In this document: in pieces, positions 28,219-36,919 of the stretch
Layout: every line of letters starts with the position of its first letter
Numbering within the stretch: position 1 is the stretch's first letter
Assembly (NCBI RefSeq): GCF_008271465.1
Contig: NZ_VMDU01000002.1
Location: 248,001 to 312,000, forward strand
Source of the DNA: Tabrizicola flagellatus
GTDB lineage: Bacteria; Pseudomonadota; Alphaproteobacteria; Rhodobacterales; Rhodobacteraceae
Direction: 5' to 3'
DNA length: 64,000 nucleotides
Translations under genes and position numbers: made by a program
Notes under the pieces: generated by a model
What the model saw: only the letters and a program-made list of their open reading frames with translations
Database searches by the model: none
What the model was told of the DNA's origin: nothing

Positions 28219-28230
28219 CGTTACCGGTAA
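28219..28230. promoter_or_regulatory. GntR-type operator 2
   Basis: CGTTACCGGTAA, with the perfect core TTACCGGTAA at 28221-28230, lies about 50 bp before the ABC ATPase gene. It matches the GntR/IdnR half-site spacing. Paired with the site at 28165 it could allow looping across the promoter. Confidence 0.65.
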
Positions 28231-28277
28231 ACCTGACGCAAGATCGGGGCACTGCCGGAAAGGGGAGGAAGCCGTCC

Positions 28278-29771
28278 ATGCAACCGTCGTCCGACGGCCT
28301 GTTCTTCGACCGCATCATCAAGTCCTTCGGCGGGACCCAGGCGCTGAAAGGCGTGTCGCTGAAGGTCGCGCGCGGCGAGATCGTGGCGCTCTTGGGCGAA
28401 AACGGCGCGGGGAAATCCACCCTCATCAAGACCCTCGGCGGCATCCACCGCCCCGACGAAGGCGGCGTGCTGATCGACGGCGTCCCTTACGCGCACGAAG
28501 CCGGAAAGGCGGGGGGCCAGAAGGTCGCCTTCATCCACCAGGACCTCGGCCTGATCGACTGGATGTCGGTTGCGGAAAACATCGCCCTCGCCCTTGGCTA
28601 CGTCCGCCGCGCCGGTCGCATCGACTGGACCGCGACCGAGGCCCGCGCCGACGAGGCGCTGAAGCTCGTCAAGGCCGAATTCCCCGCAACCGCCCGCGTC
28701 TCCAGCCTGACCCGCACCCAGAAATCCCTGGTCGCCATCGCCCGGGCGCTCGCCGCCGACTGCGACTTCCTGGTCCTCGACGAGCCCACCGCCAGCCTGC
28801 CCGCCGACGAGGTGGAGCTTCTCTTTTCCGCCCTCCGCCCCCTGAAGGCAAAGGGTGTGGGCATGATCTACGTCAGCCACCGCCTGGACGAGATCTTCCG
28901 CATCGCCGACCGCGTCGCCGTCCTCCGCGATGGCCAGATGGTCGGCATGCGCCCGGTGGAACATACCACGCCCGAGGAACTCGTCTCGCTCATCGTCGGC
29001 CGCAAGGCGCGCGAGATCGCCCGGCCCCCGGTCCAGGACGGCTCCGCCATCCTCGAAGTGCAAGGCCTCAAGACCCCCGCCGTCGGCCCCGTCAGCTTCC
29101 AGATCAAGCGCGGCGAGCTTCTCGGCCTCGCGGGCCTGCGCGGCGCGGGCCACGAAGACATCGGCCGCGCCCTCTTCGGCGTCATCCCCCACACCGGACG
29201 CATCACCCTCGACGGCAGGCAGCCCGACCTGCGCACCGCGCAAACCGCCATGCGCTCCGGCATCGGCCTCGTCGCCCGCGACCGCGTCGGCGAAAGCGTC
29301 GCCCCCGGCATGGCGATCCGCGAGAACGCCTTCCTCAACCCCTCCGCCACCGGGCGCGGCCTTCTGTCCCTGATGTCCGCCGGCCGCGAGGAAGGCCTTG
29401 CGAAAGCCATCGGCACCCGCGTCGGCCTGTCCCCGAACGACCCGACGCTGGCCATCGAGGCCCTTTCCGGCGGCAACCAGCAGAAGGTCGTGGTGGGCCG
29501 CTGGCTCGATTCCGGCCGCCGCCTCCTCGTCACCGAAGACCCGACCGCGGGCGTGGATGTCGGCGCCAAGGCCGAGATCTACCACCTCCTCTATCAGGCC
29601 CTCGCTTCCGGCATGGGGGTGCTCGTCGTCTCCACCGATTTCGAGGAGATCGCCAACATCTGCCACCGCGCCATCGTGTTCAGCCGGGGCCTCCCCGTCG
29701 CGGAACTGACCGGCGTCGAACTTTCCACCGAATCCCTGATCCAGGCCGCATCGGCCGGTGAAGCCGCCTGA
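28278..29771 (+). CDS. ABC sugar transporter ATPase, two NBDs (RbsA type)
   Basis: 497 aa with two fused nucleotide-binding domains. The first has Walker A GENGAGKST and Walker B LVLDEPTASL but a weak signature (LTRTQ in place of LSxxQ). The second has the signature ALSGGNQQKVVVGRW; its Walker A equivalent (GLRGAGHED) lacks the Lys, as usual for CUT2, and its Walker B ends TEDPTAG with the Asp-Glu order swapped. It powers uptake through the permease downstream. The divergent LacI and operators tie it to the gluconate/idonate regulon. Confidence 0.92.
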   Translation: MQPSSDGLFFDRIIKSFGGTQALKGVSLKVARGEIVALLGENGAGKSTLIKTLGGIHRPDEGGVLIDGVPYAHEAGKAGGQKVAFIHQDLGLIDWMSVAENIALALGYVRRAGRIDWTATEARADEALKLVKAEFPATARVSSLTRTQKSLVAIARALAADCDFLVLDEPTASLPADEVELLFSALRPLKAKGVGMIYVSHRLDEIFRIADRVAVLRDGQMVGMRPVEHTTPEELVSLIVGRKAREIARPPVQDGSAILEVQGLKTPAVGPVSFQIKRGELLGLAGLRGAGHEDIGRALFGVIPHTGRITLDGRQPDLRTAQTAMRSGIGLVARDRVGESVAPGMAIRENAFLNPSATGRGLLSLMSAGREEGLAKAIGTRVGLSPNDPTLAIEALSGGNQQKVVVGRWLDSGRRLLVTEDPTAGVDVGAKAEIYHLLYQALASGMGVLVVSTDFEEIANICHRAIVFSRGLPVAELTGVELSTESLIQAASAGEAA

Positions 29772-29779
29772 GGACGAAG

Positions 29780-30802
29780 ATGCCCGGTATCGAATCCAAC
29801 GCCGTCGAGCCCACCAAGGACGAACTCCGCGGCCTTTCCTCGGGCGCGAAACTCGCCCGCCTCGCGCCGACCTACGGCCTTGTCATCCTGATGGTGGCGC
29901 TGATCCTGTTCTTCTCGATTCTCCTGCCCAACACCTTCCCGACGCTCCTCAACCTCCGCTCTATCCTGTCGGAAAAGGCGATCATTGCGCTGCTCTCCCT
30001 TGCCGCGATGATCCCGATGGTCGCGGGCCGCATCGACCTGACCGTGGGCTACGGCATCGTGCTCTGGCACATCCTGGCGTTCTCCTTGCAGACCATGTTC
30101 GGCCTCCCATGGCCCATCGCCGTCGCCGTGGTCCTGTTGCTCGGGATCGTGGTCGGAGCCCTCAACGGCCTCCTCGTCGAGGTCGCCCGCATCGACAGCT
30201 TCATCGCCACCCTGGGGACCGGGACGATCCTCTACTCCATCGCGCTCTGGCACACCGGCGGCCGCCAGATGGTCGGCCAGCTTCCCGATGCCTTCTACGC
30301 GATCAACGGCACCTTCGTCCTCGGCCTGCCGATCACTGCCTTCTACGTTCTCGCCATCACCCTGATCCTCTGGGTCGTCCTCGACTACACCCCCATCGGT
30401 CGCTACCTCTATGCCATCGGCGCCAACCAGCGCGCGGCGGAACTGAACGGCATCCCGACCCGCAAGTTCGTGATCGGAGCCTTCGTGACCTCGGGCGCCC
30501 TGACCGCGCTCGCGGGCGTCCTACTCGCCTCGAAACTGCGGATCGGGCAGGCGAGCGTCGGTCTAGAATTCCTGCTCCCCGCCCTTGTCGGGGCCTTCCT
30601 CGGCTCGACCACCATCAAGCCCGGCCGAGTCAACGTCTGGGGCACCATCGTCGGCGTGATGATCCTCGCCGTCGGCATCTCGGGCATCCAGCAGTTCGGC
30701 GGCTCGTTCTGGGTGGAGCCGCTCTTCAACGGCACCACGCTTCTCATCGCAATCGGCATCGCCGGATACGCCCAGCGCAAGAAAGGCGCGAAGTCGAAAT
30801 AA
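29780..30802 (+). CDS. ABC sugar transporter permease (RbsC type)
   Basis: 340 aa, mostly hydrophobic with about 8-10 predicted spans. The CUT2 permease motif around YAIGANQRAAELNGIPTRKF (about residues 210-230) and GLEFLLPALVGAFLGSTT are clear. It should form a homodimer channel with the RbsA-type ATPase. 8 bp separate it from the ATPase gene and 27 bp from the binding-protein gene, so one operon. Ligand inferred from regulation: probably a hexonate or related polyol. Confidence 0.92.
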   Translation: MPGIESNAVEPTKDELRGLSSGAKLARLAPTYGLVILMVALILFFSILLPNTFPTLLNLRSILSEKAIIALLSLAAMIPMVAGRIDLTVGYGIVLWHILAFSLQTMFGLPWPIAVAVVLLLGIVVGALNGLLVEVARIDSFIATLGTGTILYSIALWHTGGRQMVGQLPDAFYAINGTFVLGLPITAFYVLAITLILWVVLDYTPIGRYLYAIGANQRAAELNGIPTRKFVIGAFVTSGALTALAGVLLASKLRIGQASVGLEFLLPALVGAFLGSTTIKPGRVNVWGTIVGVMILAVGISGIQQFGGSFWVEPLFNGTTLLIAIGIAGYAQRKKGAKSK

Positions 30803-30829
30803 CTACAGCATGTTAGGGAGGAACCACCA

Positions 30830-31873
30830 ATGCTGAAACGGACCCTGCTGCAAACGCTCCTTGCGGGAACGGCCCTTGCCCTTTCGGGCGCGGCCTTCGC
30901 GCAAGACGCCTTCGACGGCCCGACCACCGGCCCCAAGGCCGCCGAGGGCAAGACCATCGTCGTCCTCGCCGCCGACATGAAGAACGGCGGTATCCTGGGC
31001 GTGACCAACGGGATCGAGGAAGCCGCGGCGAAGATCGGCTGGACGGTGAAAGTGCTGGACGGCGCGGGTTCGGTGCAAAGCCGCTCGGCCGCCGTGGGGC
31101 AGGCGCTGGCCTTGAACCCCGACGGCATCGTCATCAACGGCTTCGACGCCGCCGAACAGGCCGCGGCGCTTGAGGGCGTGACCGCCGCGGGCATCCCGAT
31201 GGTCTCCTGGCACTCGGGCCCGAAGATCGGCTGCGACGCGCCGGGCGGCATCTTCGCCAACGTCTCGACCGATGCGATGCAGGTGTCGGACGTGGCGGCC
31301 AAGTGGGCCATCGACGATGCCGGCGGCAAGCCGGGCGTGGTGATCTTCACCGATTCCACCTACCAGATCGCCATCGACAAGGCCGACCGGATGAAGAAGG
31401 CCATCGAGGACGCGGGCGGCACCGTCCTTGAATACGTCGATACGCCCATCGCCGAAACCTCGACCCGGATGGGCCCGCTGACCACCACGCTTCTGCAGAA
31501 GTACGGCGCGTCGTGGACTCATTCGCTCGCGATCAACGACCTCTACTTCGACTTCATGGGCCCCTCGCTCGCCGCCGCCGGGATCGACGGCCGGGGCGCG
31601 CCCAAGGCCGGTTCGGCCGGCGACGGGTCCGAGGCCGCCTTCCAGCGCATCCGCACCGGGCAGTATCAGGCCGTCACGGTGGCCGAACCGCTGAACCTGC
31701 AAGGCTGGCAACTGGTGGACGAATTGAACCGCGCCATCCAGGGCGAACCCTGCTCGGGCTACATCACCGCCCCCGCGCTGGTGACCGAAGAGGGCCTCAA
31801 GGGCACCGAGGGCAACGCCTTCGACCCGAACAACGGCTACCGCGAGGCCTATGCCGCAATCTGGGGGAAATGA
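30830..31873 (+). CDS. ABC sugar transporter periplasmic binding protein (RbsB type)
   Basis: 347 aa with signal peptide MLKRTLLQTLLAGTALALSG, cleaved near GAAFA-QD. Type I periplasmic-binding fold (PBP type 1): VLAADMKNGGILGVTNGIEEAA, then DGIVINGFD, and VTVAEPLNLQGWQLVDELNR near the C-terminus. GGAGG lies 10 bp before the ATG. It captures the substrate for the two upstream subunits. No gluconate-specific residue can be named; the assignment to sugar acids rests on the shared GntR-type sites. Confidence 0.92.
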   Translation: MLKRTLLQTLLAGTALALSGAAFAQDAFDGPTTGPKAAEGKTIVVLAADMKNGGILGVTNGIEEAAAKIGWTVKVLDGAGSVQSRSAAVGQALALNPDGIVINGFDAAEQAAALEGVTAAGIPMVSWHSGPKIGCDAPGGIFANVSTDAMQVSDVAAKWAIDDAGGKPGVVIFTDSTYQIAIDKADRMKKAIEDAGGTVLEYVDTPIAETSTRMGPLTTTLLQKYGASWTHSLAINDLYFDFMGPSLAAAGIDGRGAPKAGSAGDGSEAAFQRIRTGQYQAVTVAEPLNLQGWQLVDELNRAIQGEPCSGYITAPALVTEEGLKGTEGNAFDPNNGYREAYAAIWGK

Positions 31874-31889
31874 CCTGACACTCAGTTCC

Positions 31890-32016
31890 GGCAGGGGCCA
31901 TCGCCCCTGCCGCAGCGCAACAGATCGCGCAGTTGAGCCCGGGGGCCCAAAGCCCCCGGGCAGCGCCCGCCCCGCCCACGGCGGGCGCTTCTCGCCCGCC
32001 AGGTCGGGCGCTGCCC
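31890..32016. terminator. Cluster of strong hairpins between convergent operons
   Basis: Three structures in tandem: GGCAGGGGC-CATC-GCCCCTGCC (31890-31911); CCCGGGGGC-CCAAA-GCCCCCGGG (31938-31960); and a branched stem GGGCAGCGCCC (31958-31968) / GGGCGCTGCCC (32006-32016) enclosing GGCGGGCG-CTTCT-CGCCCGCC (31980-32000). The second and third overlap and are mutually exclusive. The cluster lies between the ABC operon and the convergent inositol operon and probably terminates both. Confidence 0.65.
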
Positions 32017-32054
32017 TCTGTCACCTCTCGGTGGCCAAGGAGCCAGCCGGACCG

Positions 32055-32087
32055 CCCCGCATGAGCGGGGCCGACGGCAGTGCCGTC
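32055..32087. terminator. Two further short hairpins
   Basis: CCCCGC-ATGA-GCGGGG (32055-32070) and GACGGC-AGT-GCCGTC (32073-32087), the latter followed by GTCTTGT. They continue the hairpin cluster toward the end of the inositol operon. Confidence 0.45.
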
Positions 32088-32130
32088 GTCTTGTCCCGCT
32101 CACCGCAACGGCGATTAGCCGGTTTCAGGG

Positions 32131-32970
32131 CTACCCGCGCCCAGACGCCCCCATCCCCCGGAACACTGCCCGCGCGGCCTGCATCATCGGCTCCTCGGTG
32201 TCGCGCAGGATGGCGATCCGGTCGAACCGGCCCGGATCTTTCGCCACCGCCTCGCGCAGGGCCGCGCCGAAGGCCATGCGCAGCTCCGTCCCGATGTTGA
32301 ACTTGGCGATCCGCGATCCCGCCGCCAGGGCCGCCCGTTGCTCCACCGGCACCCCCGACCCGCCATGGATCACCAGGGGCACCGGGGTCGCCGCCTCGAT
32401 CCGGCGGATCAACCCGAGGTCCAGCCCCCGACCCGCGCCCTGTTGCAGGTGCACGTTCCCCACCGACACCGCCAGCGCGTCCACCCCCGTCTCGCGGACG
32501 AACCGCGCCGCCTCCTCCGGGTCGGTGCCGGTCGACTCCTTCCCCCCGGCATAGCCCACGACGCCCAGCTCGCCCTCGCAGGACACCCCCGCCGCATGGG
32601 CCAGCGCCACGACCTCGGCCGTCAGCGCGATGTTCTCTTCCAGCGCCAGCGCCGAGCCGTCGATCATCACCGAGGTGAACCCCGCCGCGATCGCCGCCCG
32701 ACAGTCCGCGACCGTCTGCCCATGGTCCAGATGCGACACCACCGGGACCGAGGCGCCTTCCGCCAGCTCCCGGAACATCGCCCCCCAGACCGCCACCGGC
32801 ATGTGCGCCCGCGCCCCCGGCCCGGCATGCAGGATCACCGGAGCGCTTTCCGCCTCGGCCGCGCGGACATAGGCCCGCGCATCCTCCCAACCCAGGCAGA
32901 CCAGCCCCGGCACCGCATAGCCGCCCGACAGCGCCGGACCCAGCACATCGGCCAGCGTGGCGAGCGTCAT
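32131..32970 (-). CDS. Class II ketose-bisphosphate aldolase (IolJ-like)
   Basis: 279 aa. Class II aldolase barrel with zinc ligands in SHLDHGQT, CEGELG (Glu), a His in VHLQQG and HGGSGV, and the phosphate-binding KFNIGTELR. Shorter than classical FbaA but similar to FbaB/GatY/IolJ proteins. As last gene of the iolC-iolB operon it probably cleaves 2-deoxy-5-keto-gluconate 6-phosphate to malonic semialdehyde and DHAP, the IolJ step. Fructose- or tagatose-bisphosphate aldolase activity is the alternative. ATGA overlap with iolB. Confidence 0.82.
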   Translation of the reverse strand: MTLATLADVLGPALSGGYAVPGLVCLGWEDARAYVRAAEAESAPVILHAGPGARAHMPVAVWGAMFRELAEGASVPVVSHLDHGQTVADCRAAIAAGFTSVMIDGSALALEENIALTAEVVALAHAAGVSCEGELGVVGYAGGKESTGTDPEEAARFVRETGVDALAVSVGNVHLQQGAGRGLDLGLIRRIEAATPVPLVIHGGSGVPVEQRAALAAGSRIAKFNIGTELRMAFGAALREAVAKDPGRFDRIAILRDTEEPMMQAARAVFRGMGASGRG

Positions 32971-33806
32971 TTGAACTTGGCCACCATGTCCATGATCCCC
33001 GGGATCGTGTGCACCTGCGCCGCATGGGTCGGCTGGAAATACTGCTTCAGGCTGCGCTGCGACTGGCCGCCGAGAATGGTGAAGTAATACATCTCGTAGC
33101 CCGGCAGCGCGCAGCAGGGGTGATAGCCCTTGTCGATCAGCACCGTTGACCGGTTCATGATGTGATAGGCGTCTCCGGGTTCGTTATCCACCCGCTGCAG
33201 CATCTGCATCCCCGACCCGTAGTCGGGACGGAAGCGGAAGTTGTAGCATTCGTCGTGCCGCGTCTCGTCCGGCAGGCGGTCGGTGTCGTGCTTGTGCGAC
33301 GGGAACCCCGACCAGCCGCCCGCGCCCACGGTGAACAGCTCGCTGACCAGAAGGCGGCCCACCCGGTCGTGGTACTTCGTGCCCAGGATGTGCTTGATCT
33401 TGCGATGGGTCTTGGTCTCGTCCGACCCGTATTGCACCACGTCCAGATCGCCCGACCGCACCGCGAAGGGGCTCAGCGCCTCGTCGAACTTCGCCCCGGC
33501 GATGAAACACTCCGTCTCCGTCCGCGCCGTGATCCGCGCGTCGGTGCCCGAGGGGACATAGACCCCCTCCGGCTCGCCGTCCCAGACATCGGCGCCCCGG
33601 TTGCCGATATCGGCGAAGATCTCGCCTCCGACCTCGACCGTCACCGTCCCCGTCGCCGGAACCACGCAGGTCTCGTAGCCCGGAGTCCGATAGTCGAAAT
33701 GCTCGCCCGGCTTCAGGCGGACGATGTTGAAATAGACCAGCGGCACCAACGGATGCTCGCGGTCCACGATCGGCTGGTTGCGGTTGTCATGCGGCGGAAT
33801 GTGCAT
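32967..33806 (-). CDS. iolB: 5-deoxy-glucuronate isomerase
   Basis: 279 aa from ATG 33806, preceded by an AAGGGACAGAGG purine-rich site. Bicupin protein: RLKPGEHFDYRTPGYETCVVP in the first cupin, then FPSHKHDTD with metal-binding histidines and EMYYFTILGGQSQRSLKQYF near the end, all characteristic of IolB. It isomerises 5-deoxy-glucuronate to 2-deoxy-5-keto-gluconate in inositol catabolism. It overlaps iolC by 20 bp at the 5' side and the aldolase by 4 bp at the 3' side. Confidence 0.93.
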   Translation of the reverse strand: MHIPPHDNRNQPIVDREHPLVPLVYFNIVRLKPGEHFDYRTPGYETCVVPATGTVTVEVGGEIFADIGNRGADVWDGEPEGVYVPSGTDARITARTETECFIAGAKFDEALSPFAVRSGDLDVVQYGSDETKTHRKIKHILGTKYHDRVGRLLVSELFTVGAGGWSGFPSHKHDTDRLPDETRHDECYNFRFRPDYGSGMQMLQRVDNEPGDAYHIMNRSTVLIDKGYHPCCALPGYEMYYFTILGGQSQRSLKQYFQPTHAAQVHTIPGIMDMVAKFK

Positions 33807-34788
33807 CCTCTGTCCCTTCGGGTCCGGGGTGTTCGGCAAGAAAGGCGTCCAGGTCCGCCCGCGTCGGCATCGCCGGGGCGCAGCCGACGCGAGCCACGAC
33901 CATCGCCGCCGCGGCCGATCCGCGCAGGACGGCCTCGCGCAGCGCCCGCCCCTCGGCCAGCGCCGCTGCGAAGGCGCCAAGGAAACTGTCCCCGGCCCCG
34001 GTCGGCTTCAGGGCCCGCGTCGGATAGATGCCGGTGGCGAACTCGCCGTCCCTGGTGATGGTGATCGCGCCCTTTTCGCCCATCTTGTAGACGACGACCT
34101 GTGCGCCCTCGGCGATCAGGCTGCGCGCCTTGTCCAGCCCCTTCGCCGGATCGCCCGCCATGAAGCCGAACTCCACGTCATTGCCGACGATCACGTCGCA
34201 TATCGCCCCGGCCCGCGAATAGACCGCCGAGGCCATCGCCGCCGAGGGCCACGAATAGGGCCGGTAGTCCACGTCGAAGATCAGGGGCAGCCCCGCCTTG
34301 CGCGCCAGATCGAAGGCGCGGAACGTGGCCGAGCGCGAGGGTTCCGCCGCAAGCACCGTGCCCGTGGTCACCAGCGCCGAGAAGCGCGCGTAGTCCACCG
34401 CCTCGACATCCTCCATTCCCATCGCGAAATCCGCCGCCCCGTTGCGGTAGATCACCGACTGGCAGTCCGCTGCCCGCGTCTCGACCACGGCCAGCGAATT
34501 GCGCGCCTCGCCGCCCTCGGTCCGCGCATGGGTCCGGTCCACGCCATAGGCATCCAGCTGCGCCAGACAGAACCGCCCCACCGCATCATCCGACACCCGC
34601 GTCACCAGCGCCGCCGTGCAGCCCTGCCGCACCAGCGCCACCGCGATATTGGCCGAGGACCCGCCCAGATGCGCGACGAACCGCGCCGCTTCCTCGATCC
34701 GCGTGCCGGGGGGATCGGCGTACAGGTCCATCCCTGCCCGGCCGAGGACCAGAAAGCTCCGCCCCCGAAGCCGCGCCAGATCTGCCAT
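33787..34788 (-). CDS. iolC: 5-dehydro-2-deoxygluconokinase
   Basis: 333 aa from ATG 34788 (upstream GGGAGGGGGAGACGGC). PfkB/ribokinase family: N-terminal GRAGMDLYADPPGTRIEEA, HLGGSSANIAVAL, and the catalytic Asp motif KPTGAGDSFLGAF (residues about 265-277). It phosphorylates 2-deoxy-5-keto-gluconate, supplying the substrate for the aldolase two genes downstream. First gene of the leftward iol operon, divergent from a Gfo/Idh gene with a perfect LacI-type palindrome between them. Confidence 0.93.
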   Translation of the reverse strand: MADLARLRGRSFLVLGRAGMDLYADPPGTRIEEAARFVAHLGGSSANIAVALVRQGCTAALVTRVSDDAVGRFCLAQLDAYGVDRTHARTEGGEARNSLAVVETRAADCQSVIYRNGAADFAMGMEDVEAVDYARFSALVTTGTVLAAEPSRSATFRAFDLARKAGLPLIFDVDYRPYSWPSAAMASAVYSRAGAICDVIVGNDVEFGFMAGDPAKGLDKARSLIAEGAQVVVYKMGEKGAITITRDGEFATGIYPTRALKPTGAGDSFLGAFAAALAEGRALREAVLRGSAAAAMVVARVGCAPAMPTRADLDAFLAEHPGPEGTEDAHSAA

Positions 34789-34856
34789 GCCGTCTCCCCC
34801 TCCCGCGGCACGCCACACACGGGACTTGCGCGCCTTGCCGACTGAGGATACAGATT

Positions 34857-34872
34857 TTGCAACCGGTTGCAA
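34857..34872. promoter_or_regulatory. LacI-type operator between iol operons
   Basis: Perfect 16-bp palindrome TTGCAACCGGTTGCAA in the 109-bp gap between divergent iolC and Gfo/Idh genes. CG-centred palindromes of this form are typical of LacI-family operators. The LacI gene at 38050 is the obvious candidate binder; a degenerate half-site TGCAAACCGG lies upstream of that gene near 39137. Confidence 0.75.
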
Positions 34873-34897
34873 TAATGACGGTTGGGGGAGGCCGCCA

Positions 34898-36013
34898 ATG
34901 ACCGAAATCGGGATCGGACTGGTCGGCGGCGGCTACATGGGCAAGGCGCATGCGGTGGCGCTGTCTGCCGTCGGCGCGGTGTTCGACACGCCGCTGCGCC
35001 CCCGGCTCGAGGTTATCGCGGCGACCAGTCCCGACAGCGCCGAACGCTACCGCAAGGCCTATGGCTTCGCCCGTGGCACCGCCGACTGGCGCGATCTCGT
35101 GGCGGATCCCAGGGTGCAGGCGGTGGTCATCGCCTCGCCCCAGTCCACCCACCGCGCGATTGCCGAGGCCGCCTTTGCCGCCGGCAAGCCCGTGTTCTGC
35201 GAAAAGCCGCTAGGCGCCTCGCTGGAGGACGCGCAGGCCATGGTCGCCGCCGCCGAAGCTTCCGGCCTGCCGAACATGATCGGCTTCAACTATGTCCGCA
35301 CGCCCGCGACGCAATTCGTCCGCCGGCTTCTCGCCGAAGGCGCCATCGGCGAGATCACCTGGTTCCGCGGCGAACATACCGAGGATTTCCTGGCCGACCC
35401 GGCCCTGCCGTCCACCTGGCGGACCAGGGACCGGGCGAACGGCTGCATGGGCGACCTCGCGCCGCATCCGATCAACTGCATGCTGGCGCTGATGGGCCCG
35501 GTGGCCGAGCTTTCGGCGCGGATCGAGACCATCCACACAACCCGCCCCGGCCCGACGGGACCCGAGGCGGTGACGAACGACGACCACGCCCAGATGATGC
35601 TGCGCTTCGCGGGCGGTGCGATGGGCCATCTCTACATCAGCCGCACGGCCACGGGGCGGAAGATGGGCTATGCCTATGAGATCCACGGCACGAAGGGCGC
35701 GATCCGCTTCGACCAGGAGGATCAGAACTCCGTCTGGCTCTATCGCGCCGAGGGCCCCGAGGCGACGCGCGGGTTCACCCGCATCCTGACCGGCCCCGCG
35801 CATCCCGATTTCCTCGCCTTCTGCCAGGGCCCCGGCCATGGCACCGGCTACCAGGACCAGATCATCATCGAGGCGCGCGATTTCCTGACCGCGATCCATT
35901 CCGGCCAGCCCGTCTGGCCCAGCTTCCGCGACGGGCTCGCCGTCTGGCAGCTGGTCGAAACCGCCTTCCAGTCGTCCGACAGCCGGCAATGGCTGCCCGT
36001 TCCCCCCACATGA
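34898..36013 (+). CDS. Gfo/Idh/MocA family dehydrogenase (inositol dehydrogenase-like)
   Basis: 371 aa from ATG 34898. Rossmann motif GLVGGGYMGKAHA, the family EKP motif in VFCEKPLGA with catalytic Lys, and the DLAPHPINCML segment with the catalytic His. C-terminal beta-sheet domain present. Probably oxidises an inositol or inosose isomer with NAD(P), given iolE directly downstream and iolC/iolB across the promoter. First gene of the rightward iol operon. Exact isomer preference (myo, scyllo, D-chiro) is not readable. Confidence 0.85.
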   Translation: MTEIGIGLVGGGYMGKAHAVALSAVGAVFDTPLRPRLEVIAATSPDSAERYRKAYGFARGTADWRDLVADPRVQAVVIASPQSTHRAIAEAAFAAGKPVFCEKPLGASLEDAQAMVAAAEASGLPNMIGFNYVRTPATQFVRRLLAEGAIGEITWFRGEHTEDFLADPALPSTWRTRDRANGCMGDLAPHPINCMLALMGPVAELSARIETIHTTRPGPTGPEAVTNDDHAQMMLRFAGGAMGHLYISRTATGRKMGYAYEIHGTKGAIRFDQEDQNSVWLYRAEGPEATRGFTRILTGPAHPDFLAFCQGPGHGTGYQDQIIIEARDFLTAIHSGQPVWPSFRDGLAVWQLVETAFQSSDSRQWLPVPPT

Positions 36014-36020
36014 GGATCCC

Positions 36021-36911
36021 ATGACCATCCGCATCGGCAATGCGCCCTGCTCCTGGGGCGTCGAATTCGCGGGCGACCCGCGCAACCCGCCCTGGCGCCA
36101 GGTGCTGAAGGACTGCGCCGACGCGGGCTACACCGGTATCGAGCTCGGCCCCATCGGCTACATGCCCGAAGACCCGGCGATCCTCTTCGACGCGCTGGAA
36201 GAGAACGGGCTCGACCTCATCGGCGGCGTCGTGTTCCGCCCCTTCCACGACCCCGCCGCCTGGGACGAGGTGCGCGACGCCGCCTGGCGCACCTGCCGGG
36301 CGCTGACCGCGCATGGCGCGCAGCACCTGGTGCTGATCGATTCCATCTCGCCCCGCCGCGCCCCCACCGCCGGCCGGGCCGAGGCCGCCGAGCAGATGGA
36401 CGCCGCCGAATGGGCCGCCTTCCGCGACCGCATCGCCAGCGTCGCGCGGCTCGGGACCGAGGAATTCGGCCTCACCGTCTCGATCCACGCCCATGCCGCA
36501 GGCTTCATCGACTTCGAGCCCGAACTGGAACGGCTGCTCGACGAGGTGGACGAGAAGATCCTGAAGATCTGCCTCGACACCGGCCACCATTCCTATGCCG
36601 GCTTCGACCCGGTGGCCTTCCTGCGCCGCCACATCGGCCGGGTCAGCTACATGCACTTCAAGGACATCGACCCGGCCGTGAAGGCCGATGTCATCGCGCA
36701 CCGCACCGGCTTCTACGACGCCTGCGGCCAGGGCATCTTCTGCAACCTCGGCAAGGGCGACGTGGACTTTCCGGCGGTGCGGCAGATCCTGCTCGACGCC
36801 GGGTATCAGGGCTGGTGCACGGTCGAACAGGACTGCGACCCGACGCTGGATGTCAGCCCCATCGACGACGCGCGGAAGAACCGCGACTATCTTTCCTCCA
36901 TCGGCTTCTGA
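36021..36911 (+). CDS. iolE: Inosose dehydratase-like sugar isomerase/epimerase
   Basis: 296 aa. Opens with IRIGNAPCSWGVEF, the IolE N-terminal hallmark, then a TIM barrel of the xylose-isomerase-like family with metal-binding Glu and Asp/His in SIHAHAAGF, CLDTGHHSYAG, MHFKDID and a final Glu in CTVEQDCD. IolE dehydrates 2-keto-myo-inositol to a diketone (THcHDO). Only 7 bp from the preceding and 8 bp from the following dehydrogenase gene. The next enzyme, IolD hydrolase, is not encoded in the window. Confidence 0.9.
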   Translation: MTIRIGNAPCSWGVEFAGDPRNPPWRQVLKDCADAGYTGIELGPIGYMPEDPAILFDALEENGLDLIGGVVFRPFHDPAAWDEVRDAAWRTCRALTAHGAQHLVLIDSISPRRAPTAGRAEAAEQMDAAEWAAFRDRIASVARLGTEEFGLTVSIHAHAAGFIDFEPELERLLDEVDEKILKICLDTGHHSYAGFDPVAFLRRHIGRVSYMHFKDIDPAVKADVIAHRTGFYDACGQGIFCNLGKGDVDFPAVRQILLDAGYQGWCTVEQDCDPTLDVSPIDDARKNRDYLSSIGF

Positions 36912-36919
36912 GGCTCATC

